A DNA stretch of 64,000 nucleotides, taken from Pseudomonas sp. BCA17. GTDB taxonomy: Bacteria; Pseudomonadota; Gammaproteobacteria; Pseudomonadales; Pseudomonadaceae. The notes beneath the pieces are model-generated. The model had not been told where the DNA came from. It did no database searches and saw only the letters and a list, made by a program, of their open reading frames with translations. The DNA lies in assembly GCF_004519405.1 (NCBI RefSeq), contig NZ_SGWI01000003.1, positions 496,001 through 560,000 on the forward strand, written 5' to 3'. A program made the translations under genes and the position numbers. This document shows, piece after piece, positions 1 to 9,880 of the stretch; position 1 is the first letter of the stretch; the number at the start of each line of letters is the position of its first letter.

Positions 1-804
1 CAACCGCAAATCATGGTGGATTTGCAGATGGAGCAGTACATGCCCGACCCGGACCTGGAAGTGATCGCCCGGTTGATCGCCCAGGACCCGGGCCTCTCCG
101 GGGCCTTGCTGAAAATCGTCAATTCGCCGTATTACGGCCTGAGCAACAAGATCGCCTCGATCCAGCGCGCAGTGAACCTGCTGGGCAGCCGTTCGGTCAT
201 CAACCTGATCAACGCGCAGTCGATCAAGGGCGAGATGAGCGACGACACCATCGTCACCCTCAACCGCTTTTGGGACACCGCCCAGGACGTGGCCATGACT
301 TGCCTGACCCTGGCCAAGCGCACCGGCTCGCAAGCGGTCGACGAGGCGTATGCCTTGGGCCTGTTCCACGATTGCGGCGTGCCGTTGATGCTCAAGCGTT
401 TTCCCAACTACATGGCGGTGCTGGAAGAGGCGTACGCCAACGCCGGCCCGGATTGCCGCGTAGTCGACACGGAGAACAACGCCTTCCACACCAACCATGC
501 CGTGGTCGGCTATTACACCGCCAAATCCTGGCGCCTGCCGGAGCATGTGACCGACGCCATCGCCAACCATCACAACGCCCTGGCGATTTTCAGCGATGAG
601 TCATCGCGTAATTCGCAACTGAAAAACCTGCTGGCGATCCTGAAAATGGCCGAGCACATTTGTTCGTCCTGCCGCGTGCTGGGTAACCAGGCGGTGGACC
701 ATGAGTGGAACGCCATCGGCCATCTGGTGCTGGACTACGTGGGCCTGTCGGACTACGACTTCGAAAGCATGAAATTGTCGATCCGCGAACTGGGCGCCCA
801 CTAA
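1..804 (+). CDS. HDOD domain protein, 5' end outside the window
   Basis: The reading frame is open from base 1, so the first internal ATG at 13 is probably not the start; the visible part is the C-terminal 267 codons. The sequence matches the HDOD output domain found in bacterial signalling proteins: a helical domain related to HD phosphohydrolases, usually without catalysis. It has the typical stretch PGLSGALLKIVNSPYYG near the visible N-terminus, an HD pair in LFHDCGVP (residues about 117-124 of the visible part) and a later HH in IANHHN. The protein is probably cytoplasmic. mutM follows after 21 bases in the same direction, so the two may be co-transcribed. A specific partner or signal cannot be named. 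Confidence 0.9.
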   Translation, partial: QPQIMVDLQMEQYMPDPDLEVIARLIAQDPGLSGALLKIVNSPYYGLSNKIASIQRAVNLLGSRSVINLINAQSIKGEMSDDTIVTLNRFWDTAQDVAMTCLTLAKRTGSQAVDEAYALGLFHDCGVPLMLKRFPNYMAVLEEAYANAGPDCRVVDTENNAFHTNHAVVGYYTAKSWRLPEHVTDAIANHHNALAIFSDESSRNSQLKNLLAILKMAEHICSSCRVLGNQAVDHEWNAIGHLVLDYVGLSDYDFESMKLSIRELGAH

Positions 805-825
805 ACCTGTCTTCAAGAGGTATAC

Positions 826-1638
826 ATGCCCGAGTTACCAGAGGTCGAAACCACCCGACGCGGGATTGCTCCGCACCTGGAAGGCCAGCGCGTCAGCCGC
901 GTGGTGGTGCGTGAACGGCGCCTGCGCTGGCCGATCCCGGAGGACCTGGATGTGCGCCTGTCCGGGCAGCGTATCGTGCTGGTGGAACGGCGGGCCAAGT
1001 ACCTGTTGATCAATGCTGAAGTGGGCACCCTGATCAGCCATTTGGGCATGTCAGGCAACCTGCGCTTGGTGGAAACCGGCATGCCGGCGGCCAAGCATGA
1101 GCATGTGGACATCGAGCTGGAGTCGGGGCTGGCCCTGCGCTACACCGACCCGCGGCGCTTCGGTGCGATGCTGTGGAGCCAGGACCCGCACAACCACGAA
1201 CTGCTGATCCGCCTGGGGCCGGAGCCGTTGACCGACCTGTTCGATGGCGATCGCCTCTTCCAGTTGTCCCGTGGTCGTTCGATGGCAGTGAAGCCGTTCA
1301 TCATGGACAACGCGGTGGTGGTGGGCGTGGGCAATATCTACGCGACGGAAGCGCTGTTTGCGGCGGGGATTGATCCGCGTCGAGAGGCCGGTGGTATTTC
1401 GCGAGCGCGGTATTTGAAGCTGGCGATCGAGATCAAACGCGTGCTGGCGGCCGCCATCGAGCGTGGCGGCACCACCCTGCGGGACTTTATCGGGGGTGAC
1501 GGGCAGCCGGGGTATTTCCAGCAGGAACTGTTCGTCTACGGTCGCGGAGGCGAGGCGTGCAAGGTCTGCGGGAGCGAGTTGCGCAATGTGGTGCTGGGGC
1601 AGCGGGCGAGCGTGTTTTGCCCTAAATGCCAGCGTTGA
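826..1638 (+). CDS. mutM: formamidopyrimidine-DNA glycosylase (Fpg/MutM)
   Basis: This is a base-excision repair enzyme that removes 8-oxoguanine and formamidopyrimidines and nicks the abasic site. The protein is 270 residues, the usual length. It begins [13 protein letters not shown], in which the proline exposed after Met removal is the Schiff-base nucleophile and the following Glu is catalytic. The C-terminus carries the zinc finger C245-x2-C248-x16-C265-x2-C268. The start is supported by AAGAGG shortly upstream and by the conserved N-terminus. It lies 21 bases after the HDOD gene. Confidence 0.97.
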   Translation: MPELPEVETTRRGIAPHLEGQRVSRVVVRERRLRWPIPEDLDVRLSGQRIVLVERRAKYLLINAEVGTLISHLGMSGNLRLVETGMPAAKHEHVDIELESGLALRYTDPRRFGAMLWSQDPHNHELLIRLGPEPLTDLFDGDRLFQLSRGRSMAVKPFIMDNAVVVGVGNIYATEALFAAGIDPRREAGGISRARYLKLAIEIKRVLAAAIERGGTTLRDFIGGDGQPGYFQQELFVYGRGGEACKVCGSELRNVVLGQRASVFCPKCQR

Positions 1639-1771
1639 TTGCTGGGTGATGACCGGTATCGCCATCGGAAGCAAACCGTCTTCCACAGTTGACCAGGCTT
1701 CAAGATGAGGATGCGGTTGACTGTGGGGCGGGCTTGTTCCCGATGAGGCCCGCGGGGGCGCTGATAATTCT
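1639..1771. other. intergenic gap between convergent mutM and ferredoxin genes
   Basis: No gene is seen. Around 1719-1756 there is a GC-rich imperfect inverted repeat (GGGCGGGCTTG then a GCCCGCGGG-like arm). It resembles a degenerate REP palindrome and may act as a terminator for one or both converging genes. Confidence 0.4.
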
Positions 1772-2213
<442 letters not shown>

Positions 2214-2221
2214 AATAATTC

Positions 2222-2770
<549 letters not shown>

Positions 2771-2804
2771 TTATGTAGATAGATACCGTGAATACCCGGT
2801 TTTT

Positions 2805-4400
2805 TCATGCTGTTTTCAGACGTTCGGCCAACGCCGTCGCCAGTTGCGCCGTCAAGCCATATACCGACAATTGCGGGTTGGCGCCAATGCTGGTGGGGAA
2901 TAGCGAGCCGTCGTGGATCGACAGATTACGCAGTTGGTGATGGCGGCCGAGGCTGTCGGCCACCGCGATTTTCGGGTCTTCGCCCATGGCGCAACCGCCC
3001 ATTACATGGGCGCTGCCCAGCACGGTTCGATGCAGTTCCAGATTCAGACCGTCGATCAGCTCACGCGCTTGGGCCAAGGTGTTCACATAACGAGCGTCGT
3101 GATGCAGCGGCTTGACCGACTTGGCGCCGGCGGCGAACTGGATCTCGGCCATGCTGTGAAACGCCCGGCGCAGACCGTCCCAGGCGTAAGGTGAAACTTG
3201 ATAGTCGAGCACCGGCGTGCCGTCCCCGCGCAAGCCCACGGTGCCGCCCTGGCTGTCGGGATGAAAGCCGTCGCGCAGCAACGCCAGCATGGCGTGGGTG
3301 TGGGGCAGTTGGCCCATATCCAGCGCGTTTTGCGTGCCATAGCCACCGAACAAGGTGCTGGCCAAACCTGGATGCAGAGGCGGCGCTTCAAGCTTGTAGG
3401 ACATTTTCCCGGTAGTGCCGTCCTGCCATTGGAAGTGGTCGGAATAGATCGATTGCGGCGCGCCATAGAATGGGTTGATCACCTCATCGAACAGCCCGGC
3501 GGAAAAATTCACCAGATGCAGGAACGTACGCTTGCCCAGGCGCGAATGCGGGTCGGGCGCATCCGAGCGCATCAGCAATGCCGGGCTGTTGATGCCGCCG
3601 CCGCACAGCACGTAATGCCTGGCCTTGACCGTAATCCTGCGCCCGGTGGGGGCCACGCAGCGTTCGTCCATGGCCACGCATTCCAGGCTGCTGATGGTGT
3701 CGCCGCTGTACTTGAGATGTTCGGCACGGGCCAGGTAGAGCAGTTCGCCGCCTTTTTCCAGGGTGGAGGGAATGGTGGTCACCAGCATTGATTGCTTGGC
3801 GTTGACCGGGCAGCCCATGCCGCAATATCCCAGGTTGAAGCAGCCGCGCACATTGCGTGGGATCACGTGCCAGCTGTAGCCGAGCTTTTCGCAGCCTTTG
3901 CGAATTACATCGTTGTTGGCGTTGGGCGGCAGGGCCCAGGGGGCGATGCCAAGCCGTTGCTCCATCTTCTCGAACCACGGCGCCATCTCGGCGCTGCTGT
4001 GGCCTTTGACCGCATATTCGCTGGCCCAGTGGGTAAGCGTGGCGTCGGGCGTGCGAAAACTGGAGGTCCAGTTGATCAGCGTCGTACCGCCAACCGCCCG
4101 GCCTTGCAGGATCGTGATTGCGCCATCCTTGCTCATGCGGCCGATGCCTTCCTGGTACAGGCTGGCGTAGGCCTCATCTTCCAACAGCTTGAAGTCGCTG
4201 CTGGTCTTGAGCGGACCTTCTTCGATCAGCAGCACCTTGTAACCCGCGGCGCTGAGGATTTCAGCCGTTGTGCCGCCGCCGGCGCCGCTGCCGATGATCG
4301 CCACATCGGCTTCCAGGGTCAGGTCGTTGTCGAGGGCGGCGCCATTGTGGGTTTTCCAGCCGCGGGCAAGGCCGTCGCGGAACAGATCGGGTACGGGCAT
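2805..4400 (-). CDS. GMC-family FAD oxidoreductase (alcohol dehydrogenase/oxidase type)
   Basis: This is a flavoprotein of the glucose-methanol-choline family, 531 residues. The Rossmann motif IIGSGAGGGTTAEIL (about residues 35-49) binds FAD. The C-terminal part has the catalytic His region (HVMGGCAMGED) and the NPQLSVYGL end typical of the family. A cysteine group, C187-x5-C193-x3-C197, sits mid-protein and resembles the cysteine-rich stretch of membrane-bound FAD dehydrogenases. It is 37 bases downstream of a small Tat lipoprotein gene and part of a likely operon with an aldehyde dehydrogenase, so it probably oxidises an alcohol to the aldehyde used by that enzyme. The substrate is unknown. 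Confidence 0.88.
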   Translation of the reverse strand: MPVPDLFRDGLARGWKTHNGAALDNDLTLEADVAIIGSGAGGGTTAEILSAAGYKVLLIEEGPLKTSSDFKLLEDEAYASLYQEGIGRMSKDGAITILQGRAVGGTTLINWTSSFRTPDATLTHWASEYAVKGHSSAEMAPWFEKMEQRLGIAPWALPPNANNDVIRKGCEKLGYSWHVIPRNVRGCFNLGYCGMGCPVNAKQSMLVTTIPSTLEKGGELLYLARAEHLKYSGDTISSLECVAMDERCVAPTGRRITVKARHYVLCGGGINSPALLMRSDAPDPHSRLGKRTFLHLVNFSAGLFDEVINPFYGAPQSIYSDHFQWQDGTTGKMSYKLEAPPLHPGLASTLFGGYGTQNALDMGQLPHTHAMLALLRDGFHPDSQGGTVGLRGDGTPVLDYQVSPYAWDGLRRAFHSMAEIQFAAGAKSVKPLHHDARYVNTLAQARELIDGLNLELHRTVLGSAHVMGGCAMGEDPKIAVADSLGRHHQLRNLSIHDGSLFPTSIGANPQLSVYGLTAQLATALAERLKTA

Positions 4401-4437
4401 CAGGGTCGTCTCTTGTTTTTATGATGGAAGGTACGCA

Positions 4438-4983
4438 TCAGATCTTCGGCGGGCCGGGGTAGCCGCAATGGGCCCAGGATCCCGGTCGGAAGTACCAGGC
4501 CATGATCACCAGCTTGAGCAGCGAACCCTGGCCCATGCGCAGCAGGTTCAGGTAGCTGTTTTCCCAGCGGTGCAGGAAATTGCGGATCTGCTCTGCACTG
4601 GCGTTTTCCCAACTGCCCCAGACCCCGGTCAGCGGCCCACGGGTGATGCCCATGGCCAATACATCGAACAGTTGCTGGGTGAGCTTGAACATCTCCGGCG
4701 ACAGATGTTGCAGGCTGTAGTCGAGTTTCTTCAGGGTCTCTTCAATCCCGTCGGCCACTGCCTGGGCACTGGCCGCGCCTTCAAGCAGCACCGGGATGAC
4801 CGCGCGCAGGAAGGGCAGGTCACTGCTGCGCAGCATGGCAAAGCCGCTGGCCGGGGTACTGCTGGAGCAACCGCTGAGGCTGGCGCCCAACCCGGCGGTG
4901 GCCAGAAAAGCGCTGGCGCACAGGCCGATTTTCAAGACGCCGCGCCGTGACAGCGCGGGTGATTCAGTCAGGCTGGGGTTCAT
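4438..4983 (-). CDS. small Tat-exported lipoprotein, probable partner of the GMC oxidoreductase
   Basis: 181 residues. The N-terminus has a twin-arginine motif (LSRRGVLKIG, residues 12-21), a hydrophobic stretch and a lipobox ending LSGC (Cys about 39), so export through Tat and lipidation are expected. The rest is helical and has no motif I can assign. Its size, Tat signal and position beside a GMC flavoprotein recall the small subunit (subunit 3 type) of gluconate and related FAD dehydrogenases, which helps export the large subunit. That role is inferred from context. It lies 28 bases after the aldehyde dehydrogenase gene and 37 bases before the GMC gene. Confidence 0.8.
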   Translation of the reverse strand: MNPSLTESPALSRRGVLKIGLCASAFLATAGLGASLSGCSSSTPASGFAMLRSSDLPFLRAVIPVLLEGAASAQAVADGIEETLKKLDYSLQHLSPEMFKLTQQLFDVLAMGITRGPLTGVWGSWENASAEQIRNFLHRWENSYLNLLRMGQGSLLKLVIMAWYFRPGSWAHCGYPGPPKI

Positions 4984-5011
4984 TGTTTTTATTGTCCCGA
5001 AGGTGGTGATA

Positions 5012-6439
5012 TCAACGGATAAACAGCTTTTGGATCAGCTTCTGGATCGATTTTCCGTAGGGCGGGTAGATCAACTTTGCCGCGTTCAGGCGCTGTTTCA
5101 CCAGTACGCCTTTGGCCTTGCTGAATGTCAGGAAGCCTTCATGGCCATGGTAGTGGCCCATGCCTGACGGCCCGATGCCACCGAACGGCATGTCGTCCTG
5201 AGCCACGTGCAGCAGGGTGTCGTTCAGGCACACGCCGCCGGAATGGGTTTCGTGGAGCACACGGTTCTGTTCGCTCTTGTTGTAGCCGAAGTAATAAAGG
5301 GCCAATGGGCGAGGGCGTTGGTTGATGTAGGCAAACGCTTGGTCGAGACCGTGATAAGGCACAATCGGCAGCAAAGGGCCGAAGATTTCATCCTGCATCA
5401 CGATCATGTCGTCACTGACGTCAAGCAGCAGGCTGTGGGCCATGCGCCGCGCCTGGCCCTGGTCAAACAGCGGAATCAGGGTGGCACCTTTGTCGGTCGC
5501 GTCTTTGACATAGCTATTGAGCCGAGCCAATTGGCGTTCGTTGATGACGGCGGTGTAGTCCGGGTTGTCGGCCAGGGTCGGATAAAAGCCGCGCACGGCT
5601 TGGGTGTAGGCCTGGACGAAACCCTCGACGCGATCTTCCGGCACCAACACGTAGTCCGGTGCCACGCAGGTCTGCCCGGCGTTCAAGGCTTTACCGAAGG
5701 CGATGCGTTCGGCGGCATCCTTGAGCGGTACGTCGGCGGAAACGATGGCGGGAGATTTGCCGCCCAGTTCCAGGGTGACCGGCGTGAGGTGCTCGGCGGC
5801 AGCGCGCATCACATGCTTGCCGATGCTGGTGGCACCGGTAAACAGCAGGTGATCGAAGGGCAGCTTGGAAAACGCCATGCCCACTTCGGCCTCGCCCAGC
5901 ACCACGCACACCAGGTCCTCGGGGAAGATTTTCGCCAGTAGTGCTTTGAGCAGCTCACCGGTGGCCGGGGTCGATTCGCTGAGCTTGAGCATCACCCGGT
6001 TACCTGCTGCCAAAGCTCCAACCAGCGGGCCAATAGCCAGATACAAGGGATAGTTCCAGGGCACGATCACCCCCACCACACCCAGCGGTTGGTAGATGAC
6101 TTTGGCCGAGGCCGGTTGAAAGGCAATGCCTACGGAGCGGCGGGATGGTTTCATCCAGCCCTTGAGGTGTTTGCTCGCGTAGTGAATGCCATGCAGGCTG
6201 GGCATCAATTCGGCGAAGAGGGTTTCGTCGGCGCTGCGGTTGCTGAAGTCCTGGCTGATCGCATTGATCAGCGCCTGGCGCTCGTCACTGAGCCGATCGC
6301 GCAGAGCCTTGAGCCATTGCTGGCGTTGCTCGGCCGGCGGCATCGGGTTGGCCGCGTACGCTCGACGTTGGGCAGCGAACAGGTGCTGGAGTTGATCCAG
6401 CTCCTGGGAATCTTGCAGGTAGGCAACGTTGGCAGACAT
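5012..6439 (-). CDS. calB: aldehyde dehydrogenase, coniferyl aldehyde dehydrogenase type
   Basis: 475-residue NAD(P)-dependent aldehyde dehydrogenase. The catalytic residues are visible: E224 in VTLELGGKSP and C258 in NAGQTCVAPDYV. The substrate-entry motif VIVPWNYPLYL and the NAD region TGATSIGKHVM are present. The overall sequence resembles coniferyl aldehyde dehydrogenases, which also accept long-chain and aromatic aldehydes, so the exact substrate is uncertain. It is the first gene of the minus-strand group with the Tat lipoprotein and GMC oxidoreductase, and is divergent from a TetR gene. Together they suggest a two-step oxidation of an alcohol to an acid under TetR control. Confidence 0.88.
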   Translation of the reverse strand: MSANVAYLQDSQELDQLQHLFAAQRRAYAANPMPPAEQRQQWLKALRDRLSDERQALINAISQDFSNRSADETLFAELMPSLHGIHYASKHLKGWMKPSRRSVGIAFQPASAKVIYQPLGVVGVIVPWNYPLYLAIGPLVGALAAGNRVMLKLSESTPATGELLKALLAKIFPEDLVCVVLGEAEVGMAFSKLPFDHLLFTGATSIGKHVMRAAAEHLTPVTLELGGKSPAIVSADVPLKDAAERIAFGKALNAGQTCVAPDYVLVPEDRVEGFVQAYTQAVRGFYPTLADNPDYTAVINERQLARLNSYVKDATDKGATLIPLFDQGQARRMAHSLLLDVSDDMIVMQDEIFGPLLPIVPYHGLDQAFAYINQRPRPLALYYFGYNKSEQNRVLHETHSGGVCLNDTLLHVAQDDMPFGGIGPSGMGHYHGHEGFLTFSKAKGVLVKQRLNAAKLIYPPYGKSIQKLIQKLFIR

Positions 6440-6476
6440 GGCGCACTTCCCGACTATTATTGGAATGTACCATTTA

Positions 6477-6494
6477 TTAGAGTCATTGCTCTAA
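6477..6494. promoter_or_regulatory. candidate TetR operator between calB and the TetR gene
   Basis: A perfect inverted repeat, TTAGAG-TCATTG-CTCTAA, lies in the AT-rich 146-base gap between two divergent genes. Its position and symmetry fit an operator for the neighbouring TetR-family regulator that controls both directions. No binding has been shown. Confidence 0.5.
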
Positions 6495-6585
6495 ATTGTC
6501 AAATAACATTGCAGCAACATGCGGATTTATCCTGGCAAGGATAGGCCGTAAGATGCCTCATCACGTGTACAGAAGCTGATCCCCT

Positions 6586-7257
6586 ATGGCACCACGAGTA
6601 AAGACCAGCGAGCGCATTGTGCAAACCAGCCTGGAGCTTTTTAACCAGCAGGGCGAGCGGAGCGTCAGCACCAACCACATTGCCGCCCATATGGAAATTT
6701 CCCCGGGCAACCTGTACTACCACTTCCCTAACAAGCAGGCGATCATCGCCGTACTGTTTCGTGAATACGAAGCCCTGGTGGACAGCTTCCTGCGCCCGCC
6801 CCAAGGCCGCGCCGTCACCGTTGAAGACAAACGCTTCTATCTGCAGGCCGTGCTGGCCGGCATGTGGCGCTACCGATTCCTGCACCGTGACCTGGAACAC
6901 TTGCTGGAAAGCGACCCGGAACTGGCCACCGGTTACCGGCGTTTCTCCCAGCGTTGCCTGACCCAGGGCGGCGCTATTTACCAGGGGTTTGTCGATGCCG
7001 GCATCCTCAATATGGACAAGGTGCAAACCGAAGCCCTGACCCTCAACGCCTGGATCATCCTCACGTCCTGGGTGCGTTTCCTGTGTACCACCAATGAAAA
7101 CTCTGCCCACTTGAGCGCTGAAGCGATCAAGCGTGGGGTGTATCAGGTGCTGGTGCTGGAGGCGGGGTTTGTCACGCCCCAGGCGAAAGACGCGGTGGAT
7201 GCGCTGTTCAAAGAGTTTTACGTGCCGTTGAATCAGGCACTGGAAGAAGTGAAGTAG
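6586..7257 (+). CDS. TetR-family transcriptional regulator
   Basis: 223 residues. The N-terminal DNA-binding domain (about residues 8-55) contains the recognition-helix pattern HIAAHMEISPGNLYYHFPNK typical of TetR proteins. The remaining helical domain should bind a small ligand. The gene is divergent from calB, and a palindrome lies between them, so it likely represses the aldehyde dehydrogenase/lipoprotein/GMC operon and perhaps itself. The sulfurtransferase gene follows in the same direction after 33 bases. Confidence 0.92.
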   Translation: MAPRVKTSERIVQTSLELFNQQGERSVSTNHIAAHMEISPGNLYYHFPNKQAIIAVLFREYEALVDSFLRPPQGRAVTVEDKRFYLQAVLAGMWRYRFLHRDLEHLLESDPELATGYRRFSQRCLTQGGAIYQGFVDAGILNMDKVQTEALTLNAWIILTSWVRFLCTTNENSAHLSAEAIKRGVYQVLVLEAGFVTPQAKDAVDALFKEFYVPLNQALEEVK

Positions 7258-7290
7258 GACCTTTCCCTAATCTGTTCACAGGAGTCCGTC

Positions 7291-8145
7291 ATGCCGCTTG
7301 CGCAACTGATCAGCCCTCAGCAACTGGCCGAGCGCCAACAGCGTGGAGGGCTGGTGATCCTTGATTGCCGTTTTGCCCTGGAAGACCCCGACTATGGACT
7401 TTGCAGCTATGCCGAAGGGCATATCGAAGGTGCGCAATACGCTGACCTGGAGCGTCACCTCAGCGGCCCGGTGACGAAGGGCGTGACCGGTCGTCACCCG
7501 TTGCCGGCGGCGGACACCTTGGTGCAACAGTTGCGGGCGTGGGGCATCAACGCCGACACCGACATTGTGCTGTATGACGACGGCCCTGGCGCCTATGCCG
7601 CCCGCGCCTGGTGGCTGCTGGCCTGGCTGGGCAAGCGTGATGGTGTGTTTATTCTGGACGGTGGTCTCAAGGCTTGGCATGCGGCCGGTTTCCCGTTGAG
7701 CCTGGACGCACCGGTGATTGAGCCGGGAGCTTTTACCGGCACGCCGGACAATCATCTGCTGTTGGATGCCGAACATTTGCAAAAACGTTTGGGTGATCCG
7801 GGCATGACATTGATCGATGCCCGCGCTCAGCCACGTTTTCGCGGCGAAATGGAGCCCATCGATCCGGTCGCCGGGCATATTCCTGGCGCGCAATGTGCGG
7901 CATTCAGTGAAAACCTGGGCAGTGACGGGCGCTTCCTGCCGGCGGAACAGCTCAAGCAGCGTTTCGCCACGCAGTTGCAAGGTCGCTCGCCGGATGAGCT
8001 GGTGGCGTATTGCGGCTCAGGCGTGACGGCGTGTCACAACCTGTTCGCCTTGAGCCTGGCCGGTTATCCATTGGGCAAGTTGTATGCGGGATCGTGGAGC
8101 GAGTGGATTACCGATCCGACGCGTGGGATTGCGACCGGCGACTGA
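7291..8145 (+). CDS. rhodanese-type sulfurtransferase (3-mercaptopyruvate sulfurtransferase family)
   Basis: 284 residues with two rhodanese domains. The C-terminal domain carries the active-site loop C241-GSGVTA, which matches 3-mercaptopyruvate sulfurtransferases rather than thiosulfate rhodaneses. The N-terminal domain has the usual LDCRF and EGHIEGA motifs. The enzyme moves sulfane sulfur from a donor to thiols or cyanide in the cytoplasm. The start at 7291 follows CAGGAG at a good distance. The gene is convergent with the hydrolase gene 27 bases downstream. Confidence 0.92.
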   Translation: MPLAQLISPQQLAERQQRGGLVILDCRFALEDPDYGLCSYAEGHIEGAQYADLERHLSGPVTKGVTGRHPLPAADTLVQQLRAWGINADTDIVLYDDGPGAYAARAWWLLAWLGKRDGVFILDGGLKAWHAAGFPLSLDAPVIEPGAFTGTPDNHLLLDAEHLQKRLGDPGMTLIDARAQPRFRGEMEPIDPVAGHIPGAQCAAFSENLGSDGRFLPAEQLKQRFATQLQGRSPDELVAYCGSGVTACHNLFALSLAGYPLGKLYAGSWSEWITDPTRGIATGD

Positions 8146-8172
8146 AGCTACCGAGGTAATTCCGATCGAAAT

Positions 8173-9168
8173 TCAACCGCGTTGTGTCTGTAGCCACTGC
8201 GGGATTCGTCGTTCGAGGTAGTAACCCGGCTGTTTCAGCGAGCCGTCCACAAACCCCACATGCCCACCCTTGGCCAGCAGCTCGAACTCGGTGCAATCCG
8301 ACAGTTCGCTGGCTTCGGGCAGGCTATGGGGGAACACGAAGGGGTCGTCGGCAGCCTGGATGATCAGGGTTGGCGTGCGGATTTCACCCAGGTAGTAACG
8401 GCTCGATGCACGGCGGTAATAGTCCTCGGCACTGAGAAAACCGTGCAGCGGTGCCGTCACCCGCCCGTCGAAATCCCAAAACGTGCGCATCTTTTCCAAT
8501 GAGCCAAGCGCCTCCAGGGTTTTCAGCCCTTCAGCACGTCCATCCAATAGGAACCGGCTCTGCTTGACGCGGATGTAGGCCAACATTTCGCGCATGAAAT
8601 GCTTTTGATAAACCCGGGAAAACCCCAGCCCAATGCGATCTGCGCACTGATCCAGGCGAAACGGCACCGATACCGCTGCTGCGCCTTGCAAGCCCGACAG
8701 TTCACCGGTTTCGCCCAGATGCTTGAGCAGCACATTGCCGCCCAACGAATAACCCACCGCATACAGCGGTGCCAACGGCCGTTTGGCGCGCAGGTGCGCA
8801 ATCGCCGCCGCCAAATCCTCACTGGCACCCGAGTGATAGCTGCGTGCCAACAGGTTCGGCTCACCTGAACAGCCGCGCCAGTTCAACGCCACACTGGCCC
8901 AACCTTGCGCGGCGAGGGCTTTTTGCAGGCCGGCCACATAGGGTGAGTTGGATGAGCCGGTCAGTCCATGCAGCACCAGCACCAAAGGTGCCTGGGCGTC
9001 GTGGGGGCCATGCCAGTCGAGGTCGAGGAAGTCGCCGTCTTCCAGCCATAAGCGCTCGCGTTGGCGCTCGATGTGGGTGGTCGGGCGCCATAAAGGCCCC
9101 CACAGCGTTTGCAGGTGTGGGTTGCCGAGGCCGAAGGCGGGTTTGAACAGGTCGGAAGAAGGGGTCAT
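8173..9168 (-). CDS. alpha/beta hydrolase, YheT/AB-hydrolase 4 family
   Basis: 331 residues. It has the nucleophile elbow GYSLGGN, an Asp in QAADDPFVFP and a His in KGGHVGFVDG, a complete Ser-Asp-His triad. The N-terminal pattern NPHLQTLWGPL and the segment LVLHGLTGSSNSPYV are characteristic of the YheT family of predicted hydrolases, whose natural substrate is not established. The start is taken as ATG 9168; an in-frame GTG two codons upstream is also possible. Confidence 0.9.
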   Translation of the reverse strand: MTPSSDLFKPAFGLGNPHLQTLWGPLWRPTTHIERQRERLWLEDGDFLDLDWHGPHDAQAPLVLVLHGLTGSSNSPYVAGLQKALAAQGWASVALNWRGCSGEPNLLARSYHSGASEDLAAAIAHLRAKRPLAPLYAVGYSLGGNVLLKHLGETGELSGLQGAAAVSVPFRLDQCADRIGLGFSRVYQKHFMREMLAYIRVKQSRFLLDGRAEGLKTLEALGSLEKMRTFWDFDGRVTAPLHGFLSAEDYYRRASSRYYLGEIRTPTLIIQAADDPFVFPHSLPEASELSDCTEFELLAKGGHVGFVDGSLKQPGYYLERRIPQWLQTQRG

Positions 9169-9274
9169 GAGCACCTGCTCTGTAGGCGCGAGCGTGCTCG
9201 CGAAAAATCCAAGGTCACCGCGCGCTCCCTGTTTTCCGTGTCATCGTTGAGGATCTTCGCGAGCAAGCCCGCCC
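9169..9274. repeat. REP-like inverted repeat between hydrolase and rsmD
   Basis: An arm containing GGCGCGAGCGTGCTCGCGAA starts near 9184, and an opposed arm, TTCGCGAGCAAGCCCGC, starts near 9256. They flank about 50 bases without coding signal. This is typical of Pseudomonas REP pairs, and here it separates two minus-strand genes. Confidence 0.65.
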
Positions 9275-9880
9275 CTATACCAAACGGTGCCACAACGCGT
9301 AATACACCCGACCGGACTTCTGCTCTCGATGCAGGCGCCAGCTGCCCGGCAAGCCAAGGGTGGATGGTGCGGTCTCGCTTTCAGTGTAGATCCAGGCATC
9401 GGCTGCCAGCCATTGGCGTTCTTCCAGCAACGTGCAGACGGTCGGCAACAGGTTCTGGTTGAACGGTGGGTCGAGGAACACCACGTCGTATTCGCTGGCC
9501 GGCTGGTTTTCCAGGTAGCGCAATGCGTCGGCGGTCTGGACCTGGCCGGTGGTGCAGCGCAGGGTGCCCAGGTGTTCCTTGAGGCTGGACACCGCCACAT
9601 TACTGGCGTCCAGCGCCTGGCCTTGGGCCGCGCCACGGGACAGGGCCTCCAGGAACAGCGCGCCGCTGCCGGCAAACGGGTCCAGCACCTTGGCACCGCC
9701 GATGTACGGCGCGAGCCAGTTGAACAGGGTTTCACGCACGCGATCCGGCGTTGGGCGCAGGCCCACGACATCGGGGAAGCTCAGCTTGCGGCTGCCCCAT
9801 TCACCACCAATGATGCGCAGTTGGCCCACGCCGTTATGGACGTTGTGGACAGGTTTTTTCGGGCGAGATGAACTGGCCAT
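9275..9880 (-). CDS. rsmD: 16S rRNA (guanine(966)-N2)-methyltransferase
   Basis: 201 residues. RsmD methylates G966 of 16S rRNA in the assembled 30S subunit using S-adenosylmethionine. The SAM-binding motif VLDPFAGSGALFLEAL and the catalytic FLDPPF (NPPY-like) motif are present, and the family N-terminus IIGGEWGSRKL and RPTPDRVRETLFNWL are clear. It overlaps the stop of the upstream M16 peptidase gene by one base, so the three genes are likely one transcription unit. Confidence 0.96.
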   Translation of the reverse strand: MASSSRPKKPVHNVHNGVGQLRIIGGEWGSRKLSFPDVVGLRPTPDRVRETLFNWLAPYIGGAKVLDPFAGSGALFLEALSRGAAQGQALDASNVAVSSLKEHLGTLRCTTGQVQTADALRYLENQPASEYDVVFLDPPFNQNLLPTVCTLLEERQWLAADAWIYTESETAPSTLGLPGSWRLHREQKSGRVYYALWHRLV

